Shown piece by piece: positions 23,377 to 30,952 of a stretch of DNA of 55,636 nt. Within the stretch, counting starts at the first letter, position 1, and every line of letters starts with the position of its first letter. Below the pieces are notes generated by a model. That model searched no databases. It was not told where the DNA came from and saw only the letters and a program-made list of their open reading frames with translations. The position numbers and the translations under genes were made by a program. Location of the stretch: assembly GCA_024641475.1 (NCBI GenBank), contig JAHECZ010000013.1, positions 1 through 55,636 of the forward strand, written 5' to 3'. Source of the stretch: Gammaproteobacteria bacterium. GTDB lineage: Bacteria > Pseudomonadota > Gammaproteobacteria > UBA6429 > Thiohalophilaceae.

Positions 23377-25727
23377 TCAATGGTGTCTCAAGCAACGCAT
23401 GGCGAACAGCAGCAAGCGTGTTGCTGGGGTTTTGCAGTATGCCAGTGGTGTTTGCTGTAAATGATGTGGCGGAAAATCGCGAATGCGCCACCTGCCACAT
23501 CATGTGGCTGAAGGATTTCAAACGCACCGATGTCACGACCCTGATTCCGTTTGATGCCAAACCCGTCGTCGACACCGGCAAGCAGGATGTCGCCAGTACT
23601 GAACGCATGTGTTTTTCCTGTCACGATGGCTTTATGCTGGATTCGCGGCAGGTATGGCGTAGTGGCGCGCACGGTCATCCGGTTGGTGTGAAGCCGTCGG
23701 ATAAAGTCAGGATACCCACATCAAAAGGCAAAACCATTTTCCCACTGAATGAAGATGGCAAACTCTATTGCGGTACCTGTCACAGCGCGCATGGGGTGGA
23801 TTGGAAGCAGGAAGAGTCACCGGTGTTTTTGCGCGTCAAGAATGTCGATTCCAGTTTGTGTTTCGCCTGCCATCTGGATCGCAGTACCGGACCGGCCGAA
23901 GGTAATCATCCGGTCTTTAAAAAGCTTGCCAATCCTCCGGAAGTCTTGCGTGAACACGGTTCGCACTTCGGTCGTGGCGGTACGGTGATCTGTCAATCCT
24001 GTCATACACCACACGGTTCCACACAAACCAAGTTGCTGGTGATGAGCAAGGAGAATTCGGAATTATGCGGCACCTGTCATGCCGACAAATATCGGATTCG
24101 CCATACCAAACATGACATGGCGGTGATGGCACCGGAGGCCCACAATAGTAAAAATCAAACGGTGACCGAATCGGGGCCATGCGGTGTGTGTCACTTACCG
24201 CATAAAGCCAAAGGCACGGCATTGTGGGCGCGCGATCTGTATCCAGGTGTCGATCCGGTGTCGGCACGTTGCCTGAGTTGCCACAACGAAGAAGGACTTG
24301 CGAAGAAAAAAACCGTGGGCAAGCACAGTCACCCGATCAACATTGCGGTATCCAAAGCGGGCATCACCGCCACACGCGAAGGCTGGACCAGTCAGTTTCC
24401 GTTGCCCGATGCCAGGACTGTGTTACAACGTTTACCGTTATATGATGACAAAGGCATGCGCACCGACAGCGGCGGTAAAGTCGGTTGTGCCAGTTGCCAT
24501 GATCCGCATCGCTGGTCCGCTGACGATAATCGAACCGATAAAGAAAAAGCCGCAACGGATCCCAAAGAGATTGAAGGCGATGGGCACAGCAGTTTTCTGC
24601 GGCTGCCCTTCGATGCAAATTCCGCACTGTGTGCCAACTGCCATGTCGACAAAAGCGCCGTGCAATTCAGCAAACATAATGCCGCGTTCATGCCGGACGT
24701 AAAGTCAGACGCACAAACCAAGACAGCGTCAGTTGAAAATAAAGGTGTGTGTGCCACCTGCCATATGCCGCATAATGCCAAAGGCGATTTTTTATGGGCA
24801 CGTGAACGTGGTGCCGATACCGGTGAATCCGGTGCACTGTGTACCAGTTGTCATCGCAAGGATGGATTGGCGGATAAAAAAATCATCGGTAGCCATAGTC
24901 ATCCGTTCAATCGTCAGCTGGCGAGCGGCATGCAACCGCACCTGCCGCTATTCAAAAAGAATGGAGATGGTAGTGGTGGTCAGATCGAATGTGCGACCTG
25001 TCATGATCCGCATCAATGGAATCCAGCTGATCCGCAGAATCACGACGGTGCCAATAAATCCGTTGAAGGAGATGCCAGCACCAGTTTCTTGCGGCGGCAA
25101 GCTGCGGGTCGTGCTGAGTTGTGCGTCGAATGTCATCGTGAACAAAGCCGGGTGCGTGGAACAGACCACGATTTGACCGTAATCGCTCCGCAAACCAAAA
25201 ATGCCAAGGGCGATACCGCGCTGCAATCCGGTGTCTGCGGACAATGTCATAACGTACATAACGCCGAAGGTGATTTGCGGTTGTGGGCGCGACAATTGGG
25301 TAGCGGTCAGGATATCGATGAAAAACTGTGTCGCAGTTGCCATGCCGATGGTCAGGTCGCCGCGGCGAAAGTCCCACCCGATCGCCAAGGCAAACATCCG
25401 GGTAAGGTCACTGCCTGGTCACCGGAAATTCGCGCACGCTTCAATCCCAAGGGCGCACATGGTATTCGTGTCTATGGACCCGATGGCTTACCGGCGAAGA
25501 CCGGGGTGATTACCTGTTTGAGTTGTCACAATCCCCATCAATGGAGTGCAAAATCTGAGAAAGAAGGCACAGGGAAGAATACCGAAGGCGACGTGCGTAG
25601 CAGTTTCTTGCGTGTGAGCGATACCGAATCGATCTTATGCGCGGATTGTCATGGACTTGATGGATTATTCCGCTACAAATATTTTCACGGTAAATCCGCA
25701 CACTCGGATTATCCGTTGTTCCGATAA
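23373..25727 (+). CDS. Octadecahaem (18-haem) c-type cytochrome
   Basis: A 784-aa exported protein (signal ending PVVFAVND) with 18 CXXCH sites and no anchor. It is built from repeats: a CxxCHDPHxW motif (CASCHDPHRW, CATCHDPHQW, CLSCHNPHQW) followed by EGDxxSSFLR and LCxxCH, and a CGVCHLPHKAKG/CATCHMPHNAKG/CGQCHNVHNAEG motif followed by LWAR. At least three such ~200-residue units are visible. Large modular proteins of this kind act as periplasmic or surface electron reservoirs or wires. It ends the FNR operon; its stop lies only 4 nt from that of the convergent trihaem gene. Confidence 0.87.
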   Translation: MINGVSSNAWRTAASVLLGFCSMPVVFAVNDVAENRECATCHIMWLKDFKRTDVTTLIPFDAKPVVDTGKQDVASTERMCFSCHDGFMLDSRQVWRSGAHGHPVGVKPSDKVRIPTSKGKTIFPLNEDGKLYCGTCHSAHGVDWKQEESPVFLRVKNVDSSLCFACHLDRSTGPAEGNHPVFKKLANPPEVLREHGSHFGRGGTVICQSCHTPHGSTQTKLLVMSKENSELCGTCHADKYRIRHTKHDMAVMAPEAHNSKNQTVTESGPCGVCHLPHKAKGTALWARDLYPGVDPVSARCLSCHNEEGLAKKKTVGKHSHPINIAVSKAGITATREGWTSQFPLPDARTVLQRLPLYDDKGMRTDSGGKVGCASCHDPHRWSADDNRTDKEKAATDPKEIEGDGHSSFLRLPFDANSALCANCHVDKSAVQFSKHNAAFMPDVKSDAQTKTASVENKGVCATCHMPHNAKGDFLWARERGADTGESGALCTSCHRKDGLADKKIIGSHSHPFNRQLASGMQPHLPLFKKNGDGSGGQIECATCHDPHQWNPADPQNHDGANKSVEGDASTSFLRRQAAGRAELCVECHREQSRVRGTDHDLTVIAPQTKNAKGDTALQSGVCGQCHNVHNAEGDLRLWARQLGSGQDIDEKLCRSCHADGQVAAAKVPPDRQGKHPGKVTAWSPEIRARFNPKGAHGIRVYGPDGLPAKTGVITCLSCHNPHQWSAKSEKEGTGKNTEGDVRSSFLRVSDTESILCADCHGLDGLFRYKYFHGKSAHSDYPLFR

Positions 25728-25731
25728 CGCG

Positions 25732-26238
25732 TTATTTATTATGACAGGCCATGCACAGCGCTTTATCGCCGTGACCGGTGGTTAATTCTTTTGTTGCGGT
25801 GCAACTGTTGGATGGCAGCGCGGATGTAACCGGTGAAGTATTCGCAGCCAATAGGGAATCTGATTTCACTTGATGACAGGACACGCAACTGACCTGGCCA
25901 TTCACGAGCTTGATATTTGGATGCAGCGCAGTGCGCGAGCGATAACTTTGCGGGTCTTTGCGGACAGAATCATCATATACCATGCCAACGGGATGATTGA
26001 GCGTTTGCGAGCCGCGGATTTGCAGCGGACTGCCACTGCGACGTAGCGTGATATGCGACGCACTGGAACCGTCATGACATTGCATACAACCTTGCGCCAC
26101 ATTGTCGATCGCCTGTGTGACCGGTGTTTCGTTGCCAACGATAAACGCACGAAATTGATCGGCAAAATCCGCGGATGCCGGCATCGCGCAGCCAAGCATT
26201 AACAGTAATACACTCAGTGCAGTAGTAACCAAACGCAT
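25732..26238 (-). CDS. Secreted trihaem c-type cytochrome under riboswitch control
   Basis: A 168-aa protein with a signal peptide ending MPASADF (an LGC earlier in it is an unlikely lipobox) and three CXXCH sites: CMQCHDGSSA, CVSCHQ and CMACHNK at the C-terminus, with NHPVGMVY between the first two. It corresponds to haems 2-4 of the tetrahaem module at 11036 with the first haem lost. Its 5' leader carries a GEMM-I riboswitch (26247-26332), whose 3' end reaches the GGAG ribosome-binding site. It faces the big operon and overlaps its transcript end. A surface or periplasmic role tuned by cyclic-di-GMP is the likely reading. Confidence 0.85.
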   Translation of the reverse strand: MRLVTTALSVLLLMLGCAMPASADFADQFRAFIVGNETPVTQAIDNVAQGCMQCHDGSSASHITLRRSGSPLQIRGSQTLNHPVGMVYDDSVRKDPQSYRSRTALHPNIKLVNGQVSCVSCHQVKSDSLLAANTSPVTSALPSNSCTATKELTTGHGDKALCMACHNK

Positions 26239-26246
26239 GCATTTTT

Positions 26247-26332
26247 CTCCGGTAGTCCCTCTGCCATCACCTTGCGGCTACAGGCAGGTAACTTTGCGTA
26301 CCAGTCTTTCGAGCTGGCTTGCCTTTGTCACG
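26247..26332 (-). promoter_or_regulatory. GEMM-I (cyclic-di-GMP-I) riboswitch
   Basis: Read on the minus strand the leader contains the GEMM-I core in order. First comes GGCAAGCC (consensus GGCAAACC), then a hairpin CCAG..C-GAAA-G..CTGG with the conserved GAAA tetraloop. The invariant ACGCAAAG follows. Next is a second hairpin (CTGCC..GGCAG) capped by GCC-GCAA-GGT with GATGG on its 3' side. The last element is GGGACTACCGG, directly followed by the GGAG ribosome-binding site. The residue I align with G20 is G, which fits cyclic-di-GMP rather than cGAMP binding. Closeness to the ribosome-binding site suggests translational control. The outer P1 stem is not clear to me. Confidence 0.8.
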
Positions 26333-26668
26333 AAATGTGCTCTGTAAGGGTTAGCGGATTGACCGGTTAAATATTTAGGTGTGGCTATGTACAGAGGTCT
26401 ATGGGAACAGCGCTAAATACAGCAATTCGCGATCTGGATCACGGATATGTACCCAGGGCCTCGCTGGGCAATGGCCGTGCGACTCGCCGGGTGTTGCGGC
26501 AGCAATACGCATAACGAACGTCGCTATTCGCACTTTGCTCGCGGGATATTTAATGCTGAACGGAATTTCAGATGGTTGGGAAAACGATGGATTTTAAAAC
26601 AGGAATAAGTACTATATATAGGAATAAGCAGGCTTGGATATTTCCACCCAGAACATGAGGAAACGACC
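26333..26668. other. Intergenic region with divergent promoters
   Basis: This region lies between the riboswitch and the ferritin gene and must hold the promoters for both. A 72-codon frame at 26379-26597 has no ribosome-binding site or recognisable product and is not called. An AT-rich patch (TATATATAGG near 26613-26622) could be a -10 region for the ferritin gene. No FNR box was found. Confidence 0.5.
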
Positions 26669-26956
26669 ATGGCAAACGAAGGCTATCATGAACCAATCAA
26701 TGAATTATCGGATGTAACGCGCGACATGCACCGTGCCATCACGTCGCTGATGGAAGAGCTCGAAGCGGTGGATTGGTATAACCAGCGGGTTGATGCCTGC
26801 AAGGACAAGGAACTCAAGGCGATACTGGCGCACAATCGTGATGAAGAAAAAGAACATGCGGCGATGGTACTGGAATGGATTCGCCGCAAGGATTCTGCTT
26901 TTTCCAAAGAATTAAAAGACTATCTGTTTACCGATAAAACGATAGCACACGCGTAA
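26669..26956 (+). CDS. Encapsulated-ferritin (EncFtn) family ferroxidase without targeting peptide
   Basis: The 95-aa sequence matches the EncFtn core closely: EELEAVDWYNQRVDA and LAHNRDEEKEHAAM, ending YLFTDKTIAHA. Metal/ferroxidase residues of Rhodospirillum rubrum EncFtn (E32, E62, H65, W38, Y39) align with E30, E60, H63, W36 and Y37 here. The family forms annular decamers that oxidise Fe(II) and deliver iron into an encapsulin shell. Typical cargo forms have a further C-terminal tail ending in a short encapsulin-docking peptide. This one stops right after the helical domain, and no encapsulin gene is adjacent; the next gene is convergent with no gap. The ribosome-binding site GAGGAAA precedes the ATG. 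Confidence 0.9.
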   Translation: MANEGYHEPINELSDVTRDMHRAITSLMEELEAVDWYNQRVDACKDKELKAILAHNRDEEKEHAAMVLEWIRRKDSAFSKELKDYLFTDKTIAHA

Positions 26957-27955
26957 TTATTCGCTGGATAGTGCTGCGACCAGGGCGAGATCGCCGGGAC
27001 GTACCGAGTCGATATTAAACTTTTTGGCACTGGCGAGCATGCGGGTTAACGCAGCCGCGATCGGCATGGCCGGTTTGTTATCGCCTTTTTTGGCTTTGTG
27101 AAAACGCACCGGATTGATACGGGCGACGATGTAATTACGCAAATACGGAGACTTAAAACCTTTGGCCTGTAATTTCAGGATAATTTTTTTCACCTCGGCT
27201 TCTATCGATTCCAGCCGCGAAGCATAGTCTTCCCGCAGGCGCAAGCTCATTGGTAAAGTCTTGTCGGTAAAGCGATCAACTTTTTTCAAAAACGATGTAT
27301 AAGCCCCACCACCGAAGCGGCCGGACTTGGCGTAAATAATTCCCAAAGTTAAAAATTCCGGTGCATCGAATTCGCTGTGGTAATCCTGTTCTTTACTGCG
27401 CGGATGACGTTGGGCGAGATTGCGCGCCATGCGGATCACTTCCAGACTGCGATCTTTCAGGTTATGTGCCTTCTCGGTGTTGAGCGCGAGTATACGAAAT
27501 GCCAGATTTTCATCCGGTGAAACCAGCGCGGTGATTTGTTTTAGCCCCAACACTTTAGCGGCGGCAAGACGGTGACGACCATTGGGTGTCCAGAGTTGGC
27601 CATCTTCACCGCGCACGACAATCAAGGGATCGAGAAAGGATCCGGATTCATCGATTTTTTCGGCCAGTCGTTTGACGTGAGTAGGCGACAGGTCACGCTG
27701 AAAGGGTGTGGGTTCGACCGACTTCAGTGGCAGCGATGCCAGCAACATCGGTTTGCCTGACAGTGGTTCCTGGTACGCACCAATGACGGCACCATCGAGT
27801 GCTTCAATTTCCCGGGTGAGGGCAGCCAGGTCGGGATGATCTTTGCTGATGACAATATCCTGCGCAGACAGACCACGCCGGCTTTTGTTGGGCGAGAGTT
27901 TGCCACGACTGACTTTCTTTTTTCGTACGGGGAATTTTTTCTTGTTGCTCGCCAT
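26957..27955 (-). CDS. ParB/sulfiredoxin-fold domain protein
   Basis: A 332-aa soluble protein with a very basic N-terminus (SNKKKFPVRKKKVSRGK). A ParB N-terminal-type domain occupies residues ~70-150 (SLPLKSVEPTPFQRDLSP, then FLDPLIVV and TPNGRHRLAAAKVLG), the nucleotide-binding GxxRxxA box of the fold. The C-terminal half is not recognised. No parA gene or parS-like sites are seen, so chromosome partition is unlikely; members outside par operons include nucleases and CTP-using regulators. It lies 3' to 3' against the ferritin gene with no spacer. Confidence 0.65.
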   Translation of the reverse strand: MASNKKKFPVRKKKVSRGKLSPNKSRRGLSAQDIVISKDHPDLAALTREIEALDGAVIGAYQEPLSGKPMLLASLPLKSVEPTPFQRDLSPTHVKRLAEKIDESGSFLDPLIVVRGEDGQLWTPNGRHRLAAAKVLGLKQITALVSPDENLAFRILALNTEKAHNLKDRSLEVIRMARNLAQRHPRSKEQDYHSEFDAPEFLTLGIIYAKSGRFGGGAYTSFLKKVDRFTDKTLPMSLRLREDYASRLESIEAEVKKIILKLQAKGFKSPYLRNYIVARINPVRFHKAKKGDNKPAMPIAAALTRMLASAKKFNIDSVRPGDLALVAALSSE

Positions 27956-28017
27956 GCAGGGATTTTAATCGCAGCATGGTCGCAACACTAGCGAAATTAA
28001 TGCAACATAAACAGCGA

Positions 28018-29694
28018 CTAAAGTTGGCGCTGAATGATATCGGCAACCCGAAACGAATTGGCATAGATCGTCCAGGTATAGGTAACGCTGCCGCCGGTAG
28101 GCATGAAGCTGCCATCGGTGACAAACACATTCGACGCACTATGCACACGGCAATCCGGGTCCAGCACCGAGTTGCGTGGATCGGTGCCAAAGCGACAACC
28201 CCCCGCCATCAGATTTTGCGGTGGAGACGTGCTGGCACCGCCGATGATATTTTTTGCACCCATCGCCTGCAACACGGTTTTAGCCTTGTCAGAAATATAC
28301 TCACCGATGCGTACATCGTGAGGGTGCGAGTTCAAACGGATCTTCGCAACGGGTTTACCCCATTTATCTTTAACGGCGGAATCCAGACTGACAAAACAAT
28401 CATCGGTGGGTAACCAGTCACAGAAGACTTCGTAATCGAGAAATTGGGCACGGGTGAATTCGGTTTTAAGTCGTTGCTTGAGCGCCTTACCCCAGATCAA
28501 ATTATCGTTGTCATCACGACGCAGCGCGGTAGCACGCGAGATCGCGTTGGGATGGCGTAACAGAAAATCGATACTGCCGCCCTTGAGTCGTCCGCCAAAC
28601 TTCTTGTCATTAATGAAATACCAGTCCTGCAGACTGCGATTCACAAACGGACCAATTTGTTTCAAGGCGTCGGCATCGGTTGGTGAGAAATCGCCATATA
28701 GGAAATCACCGCGACCCGAACCACCGGCGGAAAAGATCAGGTTCTTGCCAACCTGGCCATGTTGATTACCCAGGCCATTTTGATGTTGTGGACCCGGCGA
28801 GGCTAACAGTAAACGGGAAGTTTCAACCGCCTGACACGCAACGACAAATATTTTTGCACGCGCCTGTTGTAGTTGATCATTTGCATCGACATATTCCGCG
28901 GCAGTAACACGCCCCTTGGCGTCACTGATCAGGCGATGTACTTTGGCGTGAGGACGTATCTCGCATTTGCCGGTTTTAATCGCACGATCCAGTAACGCGA
29001 CACGCGCACTGCCTTTGGCACCGGAAGCGCAACCGTAACTGCCGCAGTATCCGGAGTATTCACAGGAACGCCGTTCGCCGTTGGGCTGCGATAAAATCGC
29101 GCGCGGCGTGGGAATGGAATGTAAGGATAGTTTGTTACAGGCTGAATCAAAAATCGAACTCAGCCGATGTTCCTGGGTGGGTGGATAAGGAAAATCGGTG
29201 GTTGAGCGGGGTTCCGCAAACGGATGCTTGACGACACGGCCAGAAATACCGACTTCTGTTTCGACTTTGGTGTAATACGGTTCGAGTTGTTCGTAGCTGA
29301 TCGGCCAATCCACAATATTGGCGCCCTTGATGGCGCCAAACTCACTGCGTAAACGAAAGTCTTCCGGTTTGCTGCGCAGGAAAAATCCACTCATGAAATT
29401 CGACGATCCACCGACGACATTGCCGTTCCAGAAATCCCAGCCGGAGTCAGCGGTGGATTGGGCACTCCAGCCGGTCTGCTGGTGTTCTTCGATCACGTGA
29501 CGTTCATCGCGCAGATTGGGCGTAAAGACACTGCGACGACAACAAGCGACTTCATCTTTGAACATATCGGCCGTGGTATACCACGGACCTTTCTCCAGAA
29601 CTAAAACGGAATGACCGGCCTGTGCAAGTGTGAATGCCACTGGCCCGCCGCCGGCGCCGCTGCCGATAATGCAAATGTCGTAGTCGTGTTCCAT
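28018..29694 (-). CDS. GMC-family FAD oxidoreductase (gluconate/choline dehydrogenase-like)
   Basis: A 558-aa flavoprotein. The N-terminus has the dinucleotide-binding motif IIGSGAGGGPVAFTLAQAG followed by VLVLEKG. A GMC-like FAD segment follows (NVVGGSSNFMSGFF), and the C-terminus has the signature block NVFVTDGSFMPTGG with TWTIYANSFRVAD. Such enzymes oxidise alcohols or sugars and pass electrons to quinone or cytochrome. The adjacent gene (29707) encodes a gluconate 2-dehydrogenase subunit 3-like protein with a Tat-type signal. The pair therefore resembles periplasmic GMC dehydrogenases carried out by a Tat partner. The usual c-type cytochrome third subunit is not next to it. The substrate is unknown. 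Confidence 0.85.
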   Translation of the reverse strand: MEHDYDICIIGSGAGGGPVAFTLAQAGHSVLVLEKGPWYTTADMFKDEVACCRRSVFTPNLRDERHVIEEHQQTGWSAQSTADSGWDFWNGNVVGGSSNFMSGFFLRSKPEDFRLRSEFGAIKGANIVDWPISYEQLEPYYTKVETEVGISGRVVKHPFAEPRSTTDFPYPPTQEHRLSSIFDSACNKLSLHSIPTPRAILSQPNGERRSCEYSGYCGSYGCASGAKGSARVALLDRAIKTGKCEIRPHAKVHRLISDAKGRVTAAEYVDANDQLQQARAKIFVVACQAVETSRLLLASPGPQHQNGLGNQHGQVGKNLIFSAGGSGRGDFLYGDFSPTDADALKQIGPFVNRSLQDWYFINDKKFGGRLKGGSIDFLLRHPNAISRATALRRDDNDNLIWGKALKQRLKTEFTRAQFLDYEVFCDWLPTDDCFVSLDSAVKDKWGKPVAKIRLNSHPHDVRIGEYISDKAKTVLQAMGAKNIIGGASTSPPQNLMAGGCRFGTDPRNSVLDPDCRVHSASNVFVTDGSFMPTGGSVTYTWTIYANSFRVADIIQRQL

Positions 29695-29706
29695 GATGTT
29701 CGTGAT

Positions 29707-30330
29707 TTACTTGAGCCGTTGTGCGTAAGGGGTGGGTGGTCGAGGAAAGCCGGGAATGTGTTCCAGCCAGCGCCAGCCAATGCCATCCGGGTTGCCGCCA
29801 TAGACCGGATCACTGAGCAGGGCTTCCAATATATAGGTGAGCAATGCGCCCAGCCAGCGGTCGCCGACGCGATAGGTGGCAACTTCCTGCACTACGGCCT
29901 CGCGCTGGCTGGTATTGAGTTGTAAAAACGCGTTGTGATGGAGTTCGTGGCTGACTTTATCGAGCTGCTGAACGCCATCCAGAATAAATTGTTTTTCTTC
30001 CGGATCAAAATCCGCTGTTTGCAATACCTGATACAAATAGCCTGCTGCATGGATATCGTTGGCGCCGGGACTCGTCGCATCGTGTGGAAATAAATGATCT
30101 TGCACCGCCGCTATCGTCGGCCAGGGTGTCTGGGACAGCACTTCTGTGGAGTTGTTGAGATTGGCGTGATCAGAACAACCCGCCAGTGAACCCAGATAAG
30201 GCGCCAGTGCCACCGCCGTGGCGGTTTTCAGTCCCGCCCGCAAAAATGCACGGCGTTGCCAGTTTTGGGGCAATTGATCAAGGAAATCTGTTGAGTAACA
30301 GCGCGTCCAGTTATCGAGTATTTTGCTCAT
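29707..30330 (-). CDS. Gluconate 2-dehydrogenase subunit 3-like Tat protein
   Basis: A 207-aa protein with a twin-arginine signal (QRRAFLRAGLK followed by a hydrophobic segment ending GSLAGCSDH, which also contains a possible lipobox). The mature part has the pattern of gluconate 2-dehydrogenase subunit 3 (TIAAVQDHLFPHD, ANDIHAAGYLYQVL, DPVYGGNPDGIGWRWL). It is the small partner of the GMC flavoprotein encoded 12 nt downstream, and its Tat signal probably exports both as a folded complex. Confidence 0.82.
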   Translation of the reverse strand: MSKILDNWTRCYSTDFLDQLPQNWQRRAFLRAGLKTATAVALAPYLGSLAGCSDHANLNNSTEVLSQTPWPTIAAVQDHLFPHDATSPGANDIHAAGYLYQVLQTADFDPEEKQFILDGVQQLDKVSHELHHNAFLQLNTSQREAVVQEVATYRVGDRWLGALLTYILEALLSDPVYGGNPDGIGWRWLEHIPGFPRPPTPYAQRLK

Positions 30331-30425
30331 CGTAAGGGTTAGTGTGCAGGATTTAATCCTTGAAATCCATAAGACATGGAAAGCTTCACAATCCTTACCA
30401 ATTTAAGTACAGGATTATTGATACT

Positions 30426-30944
30426 TTATCTATGGCGTGTTTCCTGTGCGGGCATGTCGGTAGTGTTGCGGGAGTCGGATTTTTCCCGGACTGTTGCCGG
30501 AATGGCTGAATTCCCTATATGAACAGGTATCAGATGCGTAGTGGATTGCTCTTGTCCATCGACGGTATACAGAGTGGCAGTTAACACCAACCTGAATTCA
30601 CCTTCGGTCTGTGCCAGTACCGTGATGGTATGCGAAATACTGTTATTGGCAGCGATGGCGGGCAAGGTAATGTCAGCGGGTTCAACCAGGGTCATACCTT
30701 TTGCCTGGTACGATAACTGTAAGGCTGTCCCCGGCCGTGTTGAACGTAATACCAACTCGATATGAATTGGTATATTGAGCGCAGGGGGTTCAATAAAACG
30801 ATAGCTGATTTGTACTGGCCCAGATGTTTTGCTGGTGGGGATTCGCGTGGGTGGTGTCTGTAATGTCGCCTGAGGCGTTTCAGTTGGTTGGCATGCTACA
30901 ACCAGCAATAATGAACCTAATAGTGTGGCTAATTTGGTCTGCAT
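30426..30944 (-). CDS. Hypothetical lipoprotein
   Basis: A 172-aa protein with a lipoprotein signal ending LLLVVACQPT, then a Thr/Pro-rich linker and a beta-rich domain (residues ~45-145). That domain could be an immunoglobulin-like or DUF-type fold (VQISYRFIEPP, TVLAQTEGEFRLVLTATLY). No catalytic motif is visible. It starts 8 nt after the end of the metalloprotease gene on the same strand and is probably co-transcribed with it. Confidence 0.65.
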   Translation of the reverse strand: MQTKLATLLGSLLLVVACQPTETPQATLQTPPTRIPTSKTSGPVQISYRFIEPPALNIPIHIELVLRSTRPGTALQLSYQAKGMTLVEPADITLPAIAANNSISHTITVLAQTEGEFRLVLTATLYTVDGQEQSTTHLIPVHIGNSAIPATVREKSDSRNTTDMPAQETRHR

Positions 30945-30952
30945 ATCTAATC

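Noticed and set aside
26247-26332. Riboswitch as the cGAMP-sensing GEMM variant
   Set aside because: The position I align with residue 20 is G, not A. The alignment was done by eye, so this rejection is only moderately firm.
26379-26597. 72-codon plus-strand frame between the riboswitch and the ferritin gene
   Set aside because: No ribosome-binding site, low-complexity Arg/Ser-rich product and no homology I recognise; it lies where promoters are needed.
26957-27955. ParB-domain gene as evidence of a plasmid or origin region
   Set aside because: No parA, parS, dnaA or replication gene nearby; ParB-fold proteins have many other roles.
28018-30330. GMC dehydrogenase pair as electron donor to the cytochrome system
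   Set aside because: No cytochrome subunit in the pair, opposite strand, separated by unrelated genes, and no shared regulatory site. Proximity alone is not enough.
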